A stretch of DNA of 64,000 nucleotides from an uncultured Clostridia bacterium (GTDB taxonomy: Bacteria > Bacillota > Clostridia > Lachnospirales > Lachnospiraceae), in the NCBI GenBank assembly GCA_948472945.1, contig CAOKVX010000010.1, positions 1 to 64,000 of the forward strand, written 5' to 3'. Below the pieces are notes generated by a model. That model was not told the origin of the DNA, did no database searches, and saw only the letters and a program-made list of their open reading frames with translations. Position 1 is the first letter of the stretch, and every line of letters starts with the position of its first letter. The translations under genes and the position numbers were made by a program. Shown in pieces: positions 9,309 through 18,796 of the stretch.

Positions 9309-10156
9309 CTTATGCTCTCCTTTATAATATCAATTGCCGGCAGAGCCGTTAAAAATGCATACGATACGTATGTAATCATAGCCGGCCGGACGTTTCCCCC
9401 AAGTTTAAAGTATGGATAGTACTGCGAATAAATGCTGCCAAACAACATATTTAAAAGAACATATATAAAAATTGACACAATGAGCAAGGCGTATGCGGCA
9501 TCTCTCTTTGTAAATATATATTTTGAATACGACGTCCTGCGTCTTACTCCATAACCTCTCGCCCTCATGGAATCCGAGCGCTCAATGGATTTCTCAAACG
9601 ACCACATTACCACACTCTCAAACACAGCGATTCCATTTCTTATTTTTCCTCTATTACCATTCACACACATACACGACCGGTTAACCCGCCTCACATGACG
9701 CTTAAATTCCGGTATAAATCTAAGACTCATTGATATTGTAAGCGCTATGGCCGGCATTACCCTGCCTGTGAGGTACATTATTCTGTCCGAAGTCATTACA
9801 ATATTAAATGAGAAAAATATAGAGCATACGGAACATATCATCACGCCGCACGCAGCTCCGTATATTACCGACTCAAGCGTAAAAGGGTTACCGTTTGGAA
9901 AATATTCAAGTATTGTGACTCCCTCATGCGAGAACAATGGGTTGATTATTACTGCAAGCAGGGAAGACGGTAAATACATCAAAAAAAATATCTTTGCAAA
10001 TTCCCTTTTACCGACAAGCGCACCAAGCACAATCATTGAAACAAATGTCACGGCAATAATTACCGGATTCATTCGTACCGTAACAAGCGTAATCAACGCG
10101 GCATAATACAGAAATTGCGTAAACGGATGCCATCTCTCAAACTGATTTTCTTTCAA
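9281..10156 (-). CDS. ECF transporter transmembrane (T) component
   Basis: This hydrophobic protein (about 291 residues) has an early WHPFTQFLYY segment, several membrane spans and two cytoplasmic Ala/Arg-Gly-like coupling motifs: ERSDSMRARGYG is the classic EcfT motif contacting the ATPases. I prefer a TTG start at 10154-10156 because GGGAGGA (10161-10167) lies just upstream. An in-frame ATG at 10204 would add 16 residues inside the preceding gene. It forms the membrane scaffold linking the S component to the fused ATPase. Confidence 0.88.
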   Translation of the reverse strand: MKENQFERWHPFTQFLYYAALITLVTVRMNPVIIAVTFVSMIVLGALVGKREFAKIFFLMYLPSSLLAVIINPLFSHEGVTILEYFPNGNPFTLESVIYGAACGVMICSVCSIFFSFNIVMTSDRIMYLTGRVMPAIALTISMSLRFIPEFKRHVRRVNRSCMCVNGNRGKIRNGIAVFESVVMWSFEKSIERSDSMRARGYGVRRRTSYSKYIFTKRDAAYALLIVSIFIYVLLNMLFGSIYSQYYPYFKLGGNVRPAMITYVSYAFLTALPAIDIIKESIRWKLLKSKI

Positions 10157-10166
10157 ACCGTCCTCC

Positions 10167-11192
10167 CTACTGCCTTTCAAGCGTGTACTCAACATGTATA
10201 ACATCCCCGTCTTTTAGGCTGTACCTGCTTATACCGTAACCGGGACTTTTGTCATTTACACTGTATACCCATCCTGACAGCTCGCCGCAGTCAAACTCGT
10301 ACAGATTGGCAATTCCTTCAATATATGAGCTGTTGTATATCGGCGTAAATGAGTATTCCATATGAATCTTTTCATTCTTCGTCTCCCTAAGCAGCACGTC
10401 AAACGCCGACTCGCCGTCAGAAAATTCAACGTCCTGTTTTTCAAGAATTATTCCATCCTCCGGTACAAGCTCACGCTTATTGCTGTCAAGTTTGTCCATA
10501 TCGGACAGCAGCGCCTTGCATTCCACTAAAAGTGAACATTTATATACTTTCGTCTTATCAACAACAACATCCTGCGGCTCTGACGGTGCGGGAATACCGC
10601 TGTCAGCAGCCCCGCTGCCGGGAAAGTTTGTTTTCGTGGAATCAGATTGCACCGTATTATTGTTATCCTGCTGACTGCCGGTGTATTTGTCTTCCCTGCC
10701 GCTGCCTTTAACGCCGTTATTATCCTTACCGTTATTACCTTTTTCACTTTTACTGCCTACACTGCTTTTCTCATTATCTCCGCTTTTATTGCTGCCGTTA
10801 CTTTTATCTGCGCCATTACTGCCAACGCCGTCAATTTTTTCGTTTTCACTGCTGACGCCATTATTTTTTTCGCTGCCGTTATTGTTACCGCCCCCGCCAT
10901 TTTTATCATTAGCGCCGCTGTTAACGCCGTCATCATTTATGTTACTGCCGTCACTGGCATTATTCTTTCCGCGCTCGTCAGAGCCCTTAATCTCATACTT
11001 ACCATAATCAATTCCTTTTTCTTCGACAGAATCCACACTCAGTACGCTATAGTTATCGTCCGATGAGACATCTGCACCGTCTTCTTTTTTTTCACACGCA
11101 CAAATTCCCGCCGATAATGTAATCACAACGGCTAATATAAATATCTTGTTTAGATTTAATTTTTTTTTCTTTTTAATGGGCATCATCCACAT
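10167..11192 (-). CDS. DUF4430 lipoprotein with long Ser/Asn/Gly-rich linker
   Basis: The 341-residue product has a lysine-rich start, a hydrophobic segment and a lipobox ending ICAC, so it should be a membrane-anchored lipoprotein. Residues about 70-190 are a low-complexity Asn/Gly/Ser/Lys linker. The C-terminal 125 residues form a DUF4430 domain, with the GWVYSVNDKSPGYGISRYS and LKDGDVIHVEYT motifs that mark the beta domain of intrinsic factor/transcobalamin-like proteins. The ATG at 11192 follows AAGGAG and overlaps the upstream gene by 20 bp. It probably holds the bound corrinoid near the ECF complex. Confidence 0.82.
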   Translation of the reverse strand: MWMMPIKKKKKLNLNKIFILAVVITLSAGICACEKKEDGADVSSDDNYSVLSVDSVEEKGIDYGKYEIKGSDERGKNNASDGSNINDDGVNSGANDKNGGGGNNNGSEKNNGVSSENEKIDGVGSNGADKSNGSNKSGDNEKSSVGSKSEKGNNGKDNNGVKGSGREDKYTGSQQDNNNTVQSDSTKTNFPGSGAADSGIPAPSEPQDVVVDKTKVYKCSLLVECKALLSDMDKLDSNKRELVPEDGIILEKQDVEFSDGESAFDVLLRETKNEKIHMEYSFTPIYNSSYIEGIANLYEFDCGELSGWVYSVNDKSPGYGISRYSLKDGDVIHVEYTLERQ

Positions 11193-13365
11193 TTTTCTTT
11201 CTCCTTATAATTATTACCGAACAGACAGCAGCAGCCGCCATTAACGCCAATGCTGTATATCTTTCCGTCCACACGCCCGCACCGGCTTCGGCGGCTAATG
11301 CAGTTAGGGCGCTGCCGGCTTTAACTTTAACTTCACTACATACAAAATAAACGCCCGGCGTGTCTATTACAAATCTTAAATATCCTTCCGAAACTTCCAC
11401 CTTGTCCACACAGTCGGCGCCACCGCCTACATATCTCATCAGCAGGTATTCGCCGGGCGGAAGAGACGTCTCTATAGAATACAACGCATCACACACAATT
11501 CCGTTGTCCTCCGCCACATTAAATATAAATGCTCCCGACGCCATCTCCATAATCTCACGGTCATCTGAGGTGTTTCCACTTCCCGCCGATGCCTTTAAGT
11601 TCATATAGCTGCATTTATCGACATCCCCGCCGTTTATCGTTATAAAACATCTGTGCGCGTCGTCAAACAAACTGTCAATCAAAATATTACTGTCCGTACC
11701 TTTAATCCTGCCCAGCTCCTGTTCCGTTATATAAGCTTCATCCCGATCTATTATAATATCGTTTACAGGACCGTCCCTGTCTCCGCTATTTTCCGTTATG
11801 AATTTATTTGAAACGGATGTTTCCGAATTGCTCATATTTATCTTTGCAGTTTTTTTACTATCTGTTTTTGTACTGCCTGTTTCCGGCTTGAATGTTTTGT
11901 CCCTATCTGTTTTTAAATTATCTGTTTCTAACTTGACGTTTTTTTTCCTGTCAGTTTTTGAATTATCTGTTCTCAATCTAACTGTTTTTTTTCCGTGAGT
12001 CTTTAACTTATCTGTTTCTAACTTGACTGTTTTTTTCTTAGCGGTTTTTGTTTTATCCTTTTTTCTTACCTTTATTTTCTCAACTTCCTTTTCTTCTTCT
12101 ATAACAAACGGCTTCTGCGACTGCATGTAATTCGGTTTAGTATAAGGGCCCTGTCCTACGTCGGACGAAACAGGTATTGTCGTTGTCTCCGGTCCCTGCC
12201 CTGTATCAGGTTTCCGTGTTGTATCAGGTCTCTGTGTATTGCCTGTGTCCGGCGGCGTCTCAGGCTTCTCCGGCTGCCCTGTTATTCCAAAGTCAAACAA
12301 AAGACTGAATCCGTCGGCTTGTCTGCACCATCCTGTAAGGGCGTAGAGACACTGTGTAGTAGCCATGAATACGGGCCCTGATTTTTTTGTAAGGCAGAAC
12401 ATTGATTCATCCTCATCATAAAAATCCATTATCCCGTCTATAATGTTACGTCCATCCTCTGTGATAAACCGTTCGTCTTCCGTCACATCAATGCCAACGC
12501 TTGTAAGCGCGAGCAATACCTGCGCGGTGCTCGACGCATTTCCATATGAAGCGTCTTTTCCAAATCCTCCACTAAGGCATTCAAGCGACCTGTCAACAGC
12601 CTGTCTCACATCATCCCTGCTGTCATAATACTTTGAAAGAGCCTGTATTGCCATCGCGGTGACATCTATGTCGTACCTCGCCCCCGAATTATTACCCGCC
12701 AATGAAAATCCCCCTGTTTCAAGCTCCTGAGAGATAATGTAGTTTACAATATCATTCCGCGAATAAGCGGCGCCGTCCGGTATAATATAATTCACCGAAT
12801 CAAGCGTAATAAGGGCATAAATGGCCCCGTTTACGCCCTGCCGCCACGGCTTACCAATAACGCAGTCGTATGTACCGTCTGCTATAAGATTAATCGTCCT
12901 TACATCACCTACACTGCCACTGACAGTCACCCCCGGGTTACCTCCGCAGGCAAGAAGAGTAAGAGCTATTCTGTGCCATTCCGTAGCTTTATTGCGGTGA
13001 AGCCCTCCGTTTTCCGAATATTTCCTGCTCACATATCCGCAAAGCGAACCCTTGTACGCCTCAACATCCCCAAAGCTTTCATCACAGCCGTATGCGTCGG
13101 TATATCTACCAATCGAAAATACAAGCCAGTCACAGTCCGAGGAACCGGCATTTTCCACAATCTCATCTGTTATACTAATTCTTCTAAATGTCCTCTCAAT
13201 TACTTCCCTTATTTCAGAAGTATCTGAAACACTGCGGACTATATTAAGTCCGGCGCTCGAAAATTTTTGCTGCAAAAAAAATTCTGCCATTATCGCTAAT
13301 GCCAGAATAAGGACTAATATTTTATTTTTTTTGCCAGCTAAAAATGATTTCATAATATACACCAA
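11173..13365 (-). CDS. Surface-anchored alpha/alpha-barrel protein (intrinsic factor/prenyltransferase-like fold) of the cobalamin operon
   Basis: The 730-residue product has an N-terminal signal segment (KILVLILALAIMAEFF). Residues about 60-365 are helical repeats of the alpha/alpha-toroid type, with blocks such as DVTAMAIQALSKYYD, SSTAQVLLALTSVGI and ATTQCLYALTGW at regular spacing, as in the alpha domain of transcobalamin and in squalene cyclases. A Pro/Thr linker follows, then Lys/Thr repeats built on KTVKLETD (about 440-540), a C-terminal domain, a membrane span (TALALMAAAAVCSVIII) and a basic tail. It is the first gene after the riboswitch. Start is uncertain: GTG 13365 or ATG 13353. 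Confidence 0.75.
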   Translation of the reverse strand: MVYIMKSFLAGKKNKILVLILALAIMAEFFLQQKFSSAGLNIVRSVSDTSEIREVIERTFRRISITDEIVENAGSSDCDWLVFSIGRYTDAYGCDESFGDVEAYKGSLCGYVSRKYSENGGLHRNKATEWHRIALTLLACGGNPGVTVSGSVGDVRTINLIADGTYDCVIGKPWRQGVNGAIYALITLDSVNYIIPDGAAYSRNDIVNYIISQELETGGFSLAGNNSGARYDIDVTAMAIQALSKYYDSRDDVRQAVDRSLECLSGGFGKDASYGNASSTAQVLLALTSVGIDVTEDERFITEDGRNIIDGIMDFYDEDESMFCLTKKSGPVFMATTQCLYALTGWCRQADGFSLLFDFGITGQPEKPETPPDTGNTQRPDTTRKPDTGQGPETTTIPVSSDVGQGPYTKPNYMQSQKPFVIEEEKEVEKIKVRKKDKTKTAKKKTVKLETDKLKTHGKKTVRLRTDNSKTDRKKNVKLETDNLKTDRDKTFKPETGSTKTDSKKTAKINMSNSETSVSNKFITENSGDRDGPVNDIIIDRDEAYITEQELGRIKGTDSNILIDSLFDDAHRCFITINGGDVDKCSYMNLKASAGSGNTSDDREIMEMASGAFIFNVAEDNGIVCDALYSIETSLPPGEYLLMRYVGGGADCVDKVEVSEGYLRFVIDTPGVYFVCSEVKVKAGSALTALAAEAGAGVWTERYTALALMAAAAVCSVIIIRRKKNVDDAH

Positions 13366-13401
13366 GCCTTTTTTTCACCACTGAGTATCCACAAAACCGC
13401 T

Positions 13402-13448
13402 GTGTACCGCAAAAGCACCACAGCCTCCAAGCTGTAGTAAGGGTACAC
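13402..13448. promoter_or_regulatory. Hairpin in the leader between riboswitch and first gene
   Basis: GTGTACC (13402-13408) pairs with GGTACAC (13442-13448), with an inner ACAGC/GCTGT pair. It lies about 40 bp before the start codon on the minus strand and lacks a following T-run, so it may be part of the expression platform rather than a simple terminator. Confidence 0.4.
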
Positions 13449-13540
13449 AAAAAAACCATTGCATTTTATACAACGCACTCAATAATTCCTTTAGCAAAAA
13501 AAGATATTTTCCCTCACCCGGAAAAAGAACTTCATTCAAA

Positions 13541-13725
13541 ACATGGCAGGTCTCCTGACTCCACTTCATCCTTCCGGCACCTTCCCGGCGCGGCTTTATG
13601 CGCCAGTGGTATATCAGCCTTTCGTCAGTGTTACAGTAGAGGTGACTGTTCCGGATTCACACCGGATTCCCTATTATCCTCATGTACACATAATCTGGAT
13701 TACAGACCCTGAAATACATGCTGAC
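13541..13725 (-). promoter_or_regulatory. Cobalamin riboswitch (B12 element)
   Basis: On the minus strand the sequence shows, in order, GGGAATCCGGTGTGAATCCGG, ACAGTCACC, CTGTAAC, CCACTGG, CGCGCCGGGAAGG and the B12 box GTCAGGAGACCTGCC (13545-13559). This is the conserved core of the cobalamin riboswitch family. It precedes the transporter operon by about 180 bp, so coenzyme B12 should repress these genes. Confidence 0.95.
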
Positions 13726-13894
13726 CGTGTCCCGATTGTTATAAAGAACTCTTTATTAACTTTATTAAATTATTTTTTACAATATCATACTATTTTTACA
13801 AATGCAAGATGTACACATATACATAAAACCTATATCCTATAACCTATAAATCATACAACAATATATCTGAATATATGTTTTTGTCAATCCAGAG

Positions 13895-14345
13895 TCAATC
13901 CAAAGAATTTTTTTCGTGAAATATATCCGACACTTCATTGATTGCTATGTACGCTTTCGGATCAATTCCATGAATCAATTTTCTCATGCGGCTAATCTGA
14001 AAACGGTTCACAACGAAATATATCATTGTCTTTTGTTATCAGCCACGCCGTGACAGCGTACACAATTACGGTATATATTGAATATATCGTAAATGTAGAG
14101 CCCTGCTTCCTGAGGCCGAACAGGAAAATCGGTATATTTAGAACAAGGAGAGTCAGCGACAGACTGCACCACTCCGGCGTCTGTTTAGATATAAGCATCG
14201 CTGTACCCGAACTACCGCTGTCATACAGCTTCACCGGCGACAAAAACATTATAACTCCAAATGCATTTATCACTCCGGCCAAAGTCAAAAGCAGTATATT
14301 TATTACGCTCAGGTTGCGAATCTCTTTTTTCAGCCTGTCAAACAT
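13895..14345 (-). pseudogene. YitT-family membrane protein with internal deletion
   Basis: The first 99 codons read as a YitT (DUF161) N-terminus (NAFGVIMFLSPVKLYDSG) ending at WLITK. The sequence then jumps, with a frame change near 14025, to the end of the same family: VVNRFQISRMRKLIHGIDP, then KAYIAINEVSDIF, the DUF2179 tail, stopping at 13895. Roughly 140 residues of the usual 280-290 are missing. The fused frame stops early at 13992, so no functional product is expected. Confidence 0.8.
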
Positions 14346-14418
14346 TCAGTTATCTCTCCCATTCTCATATATTTAACGCGTTTAATTAATTGTCACTTTC
14401 AATAAAGTTAACTAACGC

Positions 14419-14466
14419 AAATGATTATTTGATTCAGCGAAACACACGCAAATCAAATAATCATTT
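14419..14466. terminator. 16-bp perfect inverted repeat between the hydratase and the YitT relic
   Basis: AAATGATTATTTGATT (14419-14434) is repeated exactly inverted at 14451-14466 around a 16-nt loop. The plus side is followed by ACTTGTATTTTTATTT, the minus side by no clear T-run. It lies just after the hydratase stop codon and probably stabilises or ends that transcript. Confidence 0.45.
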
Positions 14467-14510
14467 ACTTGTATTTTTATTTACATTTTTAATTTTCTAA
14501 TTTCAAAAGT

Positions 14511-16805
14511 TTATTTTCTGTTGTAATTGATAAGGCATCCCTTGAGTATTATCTCTCTCTCATCATCTGTGAGCCTTCCGAGGCTGAACTTACAATCAGT
14601 AAGTCCCCCGTCCTTAACTACATATGCGGCTATATCATCATTTCCGGTTTTAACGGCATCGGCGATTCCCGGAACAAATATATAGTCTCCGTTAGCAAAC
14701 GGCAGCTCACTGTCGCCTCCCTCATATATAAACGGCAGCATACCCCAGTTAATAAGGTTTGAGCGGTATCTCTTTGTCGCGTATTCGTTTGCTATATTTG
14801 CGAGCCCTCCAAGAACTCTCTGGCATGACGCAGCCTGTTCCCTCGCTGAACCGTCGCCCGGCTTAACTGCAAAAATAGTACTTCCAAGCCCTACTTCCGC
14901 CGGATTCACATCTGCAAACCTCGAATCTGCCTTGACCGCCTTAAATGCGTCCGCAAATTCCGACTCGCACGGACATGTTCCCGCCTGTCTTGCCTCCTCT
15001 GCGTCCCTAACCTGCTTTGCCCTGCCGACATATGCCGGGTCCTTTCTCGAAAGTGCAAACTCTGCAAGCCCTAGAGGGTTTGAGCGGTACGATGAAGTCT
15101 CGCCGGACGGAATTAGCTCATCCGTTGTAGTTACAGGGTCATGAATCTCAGATACAACCTTGAGCATAATGTCGTCTGTCAACTCTATCATTTTCGGCCA
15201 GTCCTTTATGTTAGGCCCAAATTTTATTTCCTGCGACGGGTCCGCCGCCCCCTTGCTGTCAAATACCCTGTTCTCATATATCGTCTTGTCAAAGAAGTAT
15301 TTCGGAGACGTAAATTCGATGTCAAGGTCAGTTGCCGCCGTGAGATATCCTTTGTTGGCAGCCGTAGCCGCTATGGAACGAGCGTCCATAAGTGCAACCG
15401 AAGATATCTGGCCGTTCTGCAGCTTTGAGCCTTCCCTGTTAGGGAAGTTCCTCGTCGAGTGCCTGATACTGAACGCATTGTTTGCCGGAGTGTCTCCAGC
15501 GCCAAAGCATGGTCCGCAGAATGCAGTCTTAACGATTGCTCCGGTCGCCATGAGGTCGGCAAGCCTGCCGTTCTTTGCAAGCTCCATATATATCGGAGTA
15601 CTTGCAGGATATACGCTGAGAGTAAATTCATCGGCTCCAATGCTCTTACCCTTTAGTATGTCGGCCGCGTCACATATATTTTCAAAACCTCCTCCGGCAC
15701 ATCCGGCGATAATACCCTGTTCCACATAAAGCTTACCGTTTCTTACCTTATCTTTCAGCGAATACTCAACCTGGCCGTCAAGACTTACAAGCGCTTTCTT
15801 CTCGCAATCCTCAAGCACATCCATAAGGTTTTCATTCACTTCCTCTATAGTATATGCATTGCTCGGGTGGAATGGCATCGCGATCATCGGCTTAATCTTA
15901 TCAAGCTCGACATAGACAACGCCGTCATAATAGGCAACCTCACCAGGATTAAGCTCCCTGTATGCACCGCTGCGTCCATGAATATCATAAAACTCTTTAA
16001 TCTTATCATCAGTCTTCCATATTGAAGAAAGGCATGTTGTCTCTGTTGTCATGACGTCAACGCCGATTCTGAAATCAGCGCTTAAGTTTTCTACACCCGG
16101 CCCTACGAATTCCATTACCTTGTTATTCACATAGCCGTTTGCAAAAACAGCCTTTATTATAGCTAGGGCAACGTCCTGCGGACCTACTCCCTTTGCCGGC
16201 TCCCCTGTCATATATACAGCCACAACCCCCGGCATCTTTATATCATATGTCTTTGAGAGAAGCTGCTTTACAAGCTCCGGTCCTCCCTCGCCGACAGCCA
16301 TTGTTCCAAGAGCTCCGTAACGGGTATGGCTGTCAGAGCCAAGTATCATTTTACCGCACTCTGCGAGCATCTCCCTTGCAAACTGATGGATAACCGCCTG
16401 ATGCGGCGGAACATACATACCTCCATATTTTTTTGCACATGTAAGCCCAAACATGTGGTCGTCCTCATTGATTGTTCCCCCAACTGCACAAAGACTGTTG
16501 TGACAGTTTGTAAGCACGTATGGAATCGGGAACTTCTCAAGCCCTGACGCCCTCGCCGTCTGAATTATCCCGACAAATGTTATATCATGTGACGTAAGCT
16601 TATCAAATTTTATAGTAAGCTCACTCATATTTCCCGAAGTGTTGTGCGATTCAAGAATCGAATATGCTATCGTATTTTTTGCGGCATCTTCCTTTGTTCC
16701 CGCAAAACCTGTTCTGGACGCCGCCTCCGCAGCAGCCTGCGGCCCGTCCTCAATAATTTCATTTCCATTTATGAGGTATGCTCCCCCATTGCTTAATTTA
16801 ACCAT
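14511..16805 (-). CDS. Aconitase-family hydratase (YbhJ-like)
   Basis: The 764-residue protein has the aconitase/isopropylmalate isomerase layout: a large N-terminal Fe-S portion with [24 protein letters not shown] and the cluster motif [12 protein letters not shown] (about residue 410), then a C-terminal swivel domain with the [14 protein letters not shown] loop. The start motif and length resemble E. coli YbhJ-type hydratases rather than AcnA or AcnB. It may act as the cell's aconitate hydratase or on a related 2-hydroxy acid. The substrate is unproven. CAGGAGG precedes the ATG, and a consensus promoter lies at 16892-16920. Confidence 0.85.
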   Translation of the reverse strand: MVKLSNGGAYLINGNEIIEDGPQAAAEAASRTGFAGTKEDAAKNTIAYSILESHNTSGNMSELTIKFDKLTSHDITFVGIIQTARASGLEKFPIPYVLTNCHNSLCAVGGTINEDDHMFGLTCAKKYGGMYVPPHQAVIHQFAREMLAECGKMILGSDSHTRYGALGTMAVGEGGPELVKQLLSKTYDIKMPGVVAVYMTGEPAKGVGPQDVALAIIKAVFANGYVNNKVMEFVGPGVENLSADFRIGVDVMTTETTCLSSIWKTDDKIKEFYDIHGRSGAYRELNPGEVAYYDGVVYVELDKIKPMIAMPFHPSNAYTIEEVNENLMDVLEDCEKKALVSLDGQVEYSLKDKVRNGKLYVEQGIIAGCAGGGFENICDAADILKGKSIGADEFTLSVYPASTPIYMELAKNGRLADLMATGAIVKTAFCGPCFGAGDTPANNAFSIRHSTRNFPNREGSKLQNGQISSVALMDARSIAATAANKGYLTAATDLDIEFTSPKYFFDKTIYENRVFDSKGAADPSQEIKFGPNIKDWPKMIELTDDIMLKVVSEIHDPVTTTDELIPSGETSSYRSNPLGLAEFALSRKDPAYVGRAKQVRDAEEARQAGTCPCESEFADAFKAVKADSRFADVNPAEVGLGSTIFAVKPGDGSAREQAASCQRVLGGLANIANEYATKRYRSNLINWGMLPFIYEGGDSELPFANGDYIFVPGIADAVKTGNDDIAAYVVKDGGLTDCKFSLGRLTDDEREIILKGCLINYNRK

Positions 16806-16891
16806 AACATCCTCCTGTAAATATATAATTAATGCATTTTTAAACCAAAATATTTTTTGATTCGTGCATATTAAAACATGCTTTAAAGAAC

Positions 16892-16920
16892 ATTATAGCA
16901 TGAACTTTTTTTTTTGTGAA
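16892..16920 (-). promoter_or_regulatory. Promoter of the aconitase-family hydratase
   Basis: On the minus strand TTCACA (16915-16920), a 17-bp spacer and a perfect TATAAT (16892-16897) lie about 90 bp before the start codon. Confidence 0.55.
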
Positions 16921-16977
16921 GTCTGCGTATTGTAATTTTGGCTGTGCGGATTTTATACTTGTATTTTTTATTAGGTC

Positions 16978-17006
16978 TTGAAGATATAATAAAATCATTG
17001 TATACT
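16978..17006 (+). promoter_or_regulatory. Promoter of the O-antigen-ligase-like gene
   Basis: TTGAAG (16978-16983), a 17-bp spacer and TATACT (17001-17006) on the plus strand, about 100 bp before the ATG at 17104. It diverges from the hydratase promoter. Confidence 0.55.
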
Positions 17007-17103
17007 GTATATGCATTTTACCATAAATAAACAAATGTTTATAGGCAATTTTTCGTTTTATCATTTTATAATTATAATTTTTAATATTGGAGACGTGAGT
17101 AAT

Positions 17104-18600
17104 ATGAAACGTTTTAAAATAAATTTATTATATTTAATACTGCTGTTACCCGTTTGGGGAATAATGCTTTTGCAGCTTGCTGTAAGAGTTAACGCTATTA
17201 AAGAAAATTATATTGAATATTCAATTATTTTTTCAATACTTATGCTCACACTTATTTTTATGTTCTATTTTATTCCACATAAATGCCGCGCTAAGAGACG
17301 GTTATCTTTTAATTATATACTGTTAACATTATGGAGCGCAATGTGTCTGCTAATGCTGTACTCCGATTTAGCGGTAAACAAAAAATACTGTTACTTAAGC
17401 CTGACATTACTTATTCTTTTTACGGGCTTGTTTGCCATTCTTCAACAGTATAGTTCAAAAAACCGTGAAAAACTGTTTGATATTTTTTTACTGGCAATAG
17501 AAACGGGGTTTATCGGCGCGTCGCTCGTATGTTTTTTGTTCCGTCCTTATACGTCCGGCATACGCTACTCGGGATTGTCGGCAAATCCCAATGTTTACGG
17601 AATATTTCTTATAACTGTATGGACATGCCTCTTGACAAAACTTGATTACTGTATAGGGCGTTCACAAAATATTAAAAAATGCTTTATTATCGGGACTGAA
17701 CTGGGAACGGCAACTATGTTCTTATATTTGACAGCCGCCCGCACTGCTTTTCTTACGATAGCATTAATATCAATCGTGTGGTTTATATTCAGGACTGTGT
17801 ATACGAGACGTGACAATAAGCCCCTTTTAAAGTACATCCTCTCAACAGCTTCGGCTGTCGCCGTTTCATTTGTTGTGTCATACATTTTGCTCGCAACAGT
17901 TCCGAAACTAATCGATAACCCTATTATATTTGAGAGGGACAGGCTGTTCACGGCAGAATATAGCCTTTCCGAAATATGTTATGCATCGTCCACAGACGAT
18001 GCCGCCGCTTCGCCGGATGCATCCGGTTCAGATAAAGGCGTTTCAGAAAGCAACTCTTTGAACAATACTTCTTCGGACGCCGAAAATCCGGATAAAGATA
18101 TTATCAAAAACATTGAAAAAGATGTCGAACAGGCGGTAAAAGACGTCGCCGAAGAACCTTCGCCTATATCGAGACTGCTCTCTGTGTTTGGGGAGGGAGC
18201 AACGCTTGACATAATTCTCAACGGACGCATTAGCATATACAAGGAGTATTTAAAACACATTAATTTAAAGGGCCATGAAAAGTATGGAAGAAAAGTTAAC
18301 GGCACATACGTCGTGAATGCGCACAATAACGTCCTGCAGATTGCATATTCATACGGTTTGGGAGCATCCATTGCATATATACTTCTATGTATTTTTATAT
18401 TAATTTATTCGGTGCATTACTATATCAGATACCACGACAAACGAAAGACTGCTGCATTTCCAATGCTTATAGTTATTTCATTTATCATATCGTCACTCAC
18501 TGAATGTATACTGCTCCCAATGCAGTCGTTGTTAGCGTTCTGTTTCTTTGTATGTTTGGGAGAATTAATGATAACATATGCCCCAGGCAGGAAAGCCTGA
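17104..18600 (+). CDS. O-antigen ligase/polymerase-like membrane protein
   Basis: The 498-residue protein has about ten hydrophobic spans and a large extracytoplasmic loop (about residues 275-400) rich in Ser, Asp and Glu. The loop ends at the AHNNVLQIAYSYGLGASIAYI block typical of WaaL/Wzy/RfaL-type proteins. ANPNVYGIFL in the middle is also characteristic. These enzymes join or polymerise undecaprenyl-linked glycans outside the membrane. It is the only clear large plus-strand gene and has its own promoter and terminator. The start at 17104 is chosen because TTGGAG lies upstream; an upstream ATG would add 31 unlikely residues. Acceptor unknown. Confidence 0.8.
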   Translation: MKRFKINLLYLILLLPVWGIMLLQLAVRVNAIKENYIEYSIIFSILMLTLIFMFYFIPHKCRAKRRLSFNYILLTLWSAMCLLMLYSDLAVNKKYCYLSLTLLILFTGLFAILQQYSSKNREKLFDIFLLAIETGFIGASLVCFLFRPYTSGIRYSGLSANPNVYGIFLITVWTCLLTKLDYCIGRSQNIKKCFIIGTELGTATMFLYLTAARTAFLTIALISIVWFIFRTVYTRRDNKPLLKYILSTASAVAVSFVVSYILLATVPKLIDNPIIFERDRLFTAEYSLSEICYASSTDDAAASPDASGSDKGVSESNSLNNTSSDAENPDKDIIKNIEKDVEQAVKDVAEEPSPISRLLSVFGEGATLDIILNGRISIYKEYLKHINLKGHEKYGRKVNGTYVVNAHNNVLQIAYSYGLGASIAYILLCIFILIYSVHYYIRYHDKRKTAAFPMLIVISFIISSLTECILLPMQSLLAFCFFVCLGELMITYAPGRKA

Positions 18601-18610
18601 GGCATTTTTA
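18579..18610 (+). terminator. Terminator overlapping the stop codon of the ligase-like gene
   Basis: TGCCCCAGGC pairs with GCCTGAGGCA across AGGAAA and is followed by TTTTTA. The TGA stop (18598-18600) lies within the right arm. Confidence 0.85.
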
Positions 18611-18796
18611 TTGTATTTTTATTCCTGCAAGCAACGTAGATTGGGTTAAATACGCCGTTCCCTGTGACAAATATTCTAATAAAGTTCAGGCCATAACCTG
18701 TTAGCTTTTTTCATTATATTTGAATGTAAATTGGTCGGCTTTTCATAATATCAATAACATAATTAGGAATGGCAGCCCTGACGCTCCCCCGAACGC

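Noticed and set aside
10647..11066. Long plus-strand open frames opposite the DUF4430 lipoprotein linker
   Set aside because: They are antisense to a low-complexity Asn/Gly/Ser region, which produces artificial hydrophobic frames; no start signals or family features.
13375..13842. Short frames on both strands in the leader before the cobalamin operon
   Set aside because: They fall on the riboswitch and its expression platform; RNA structure explains the sequence.
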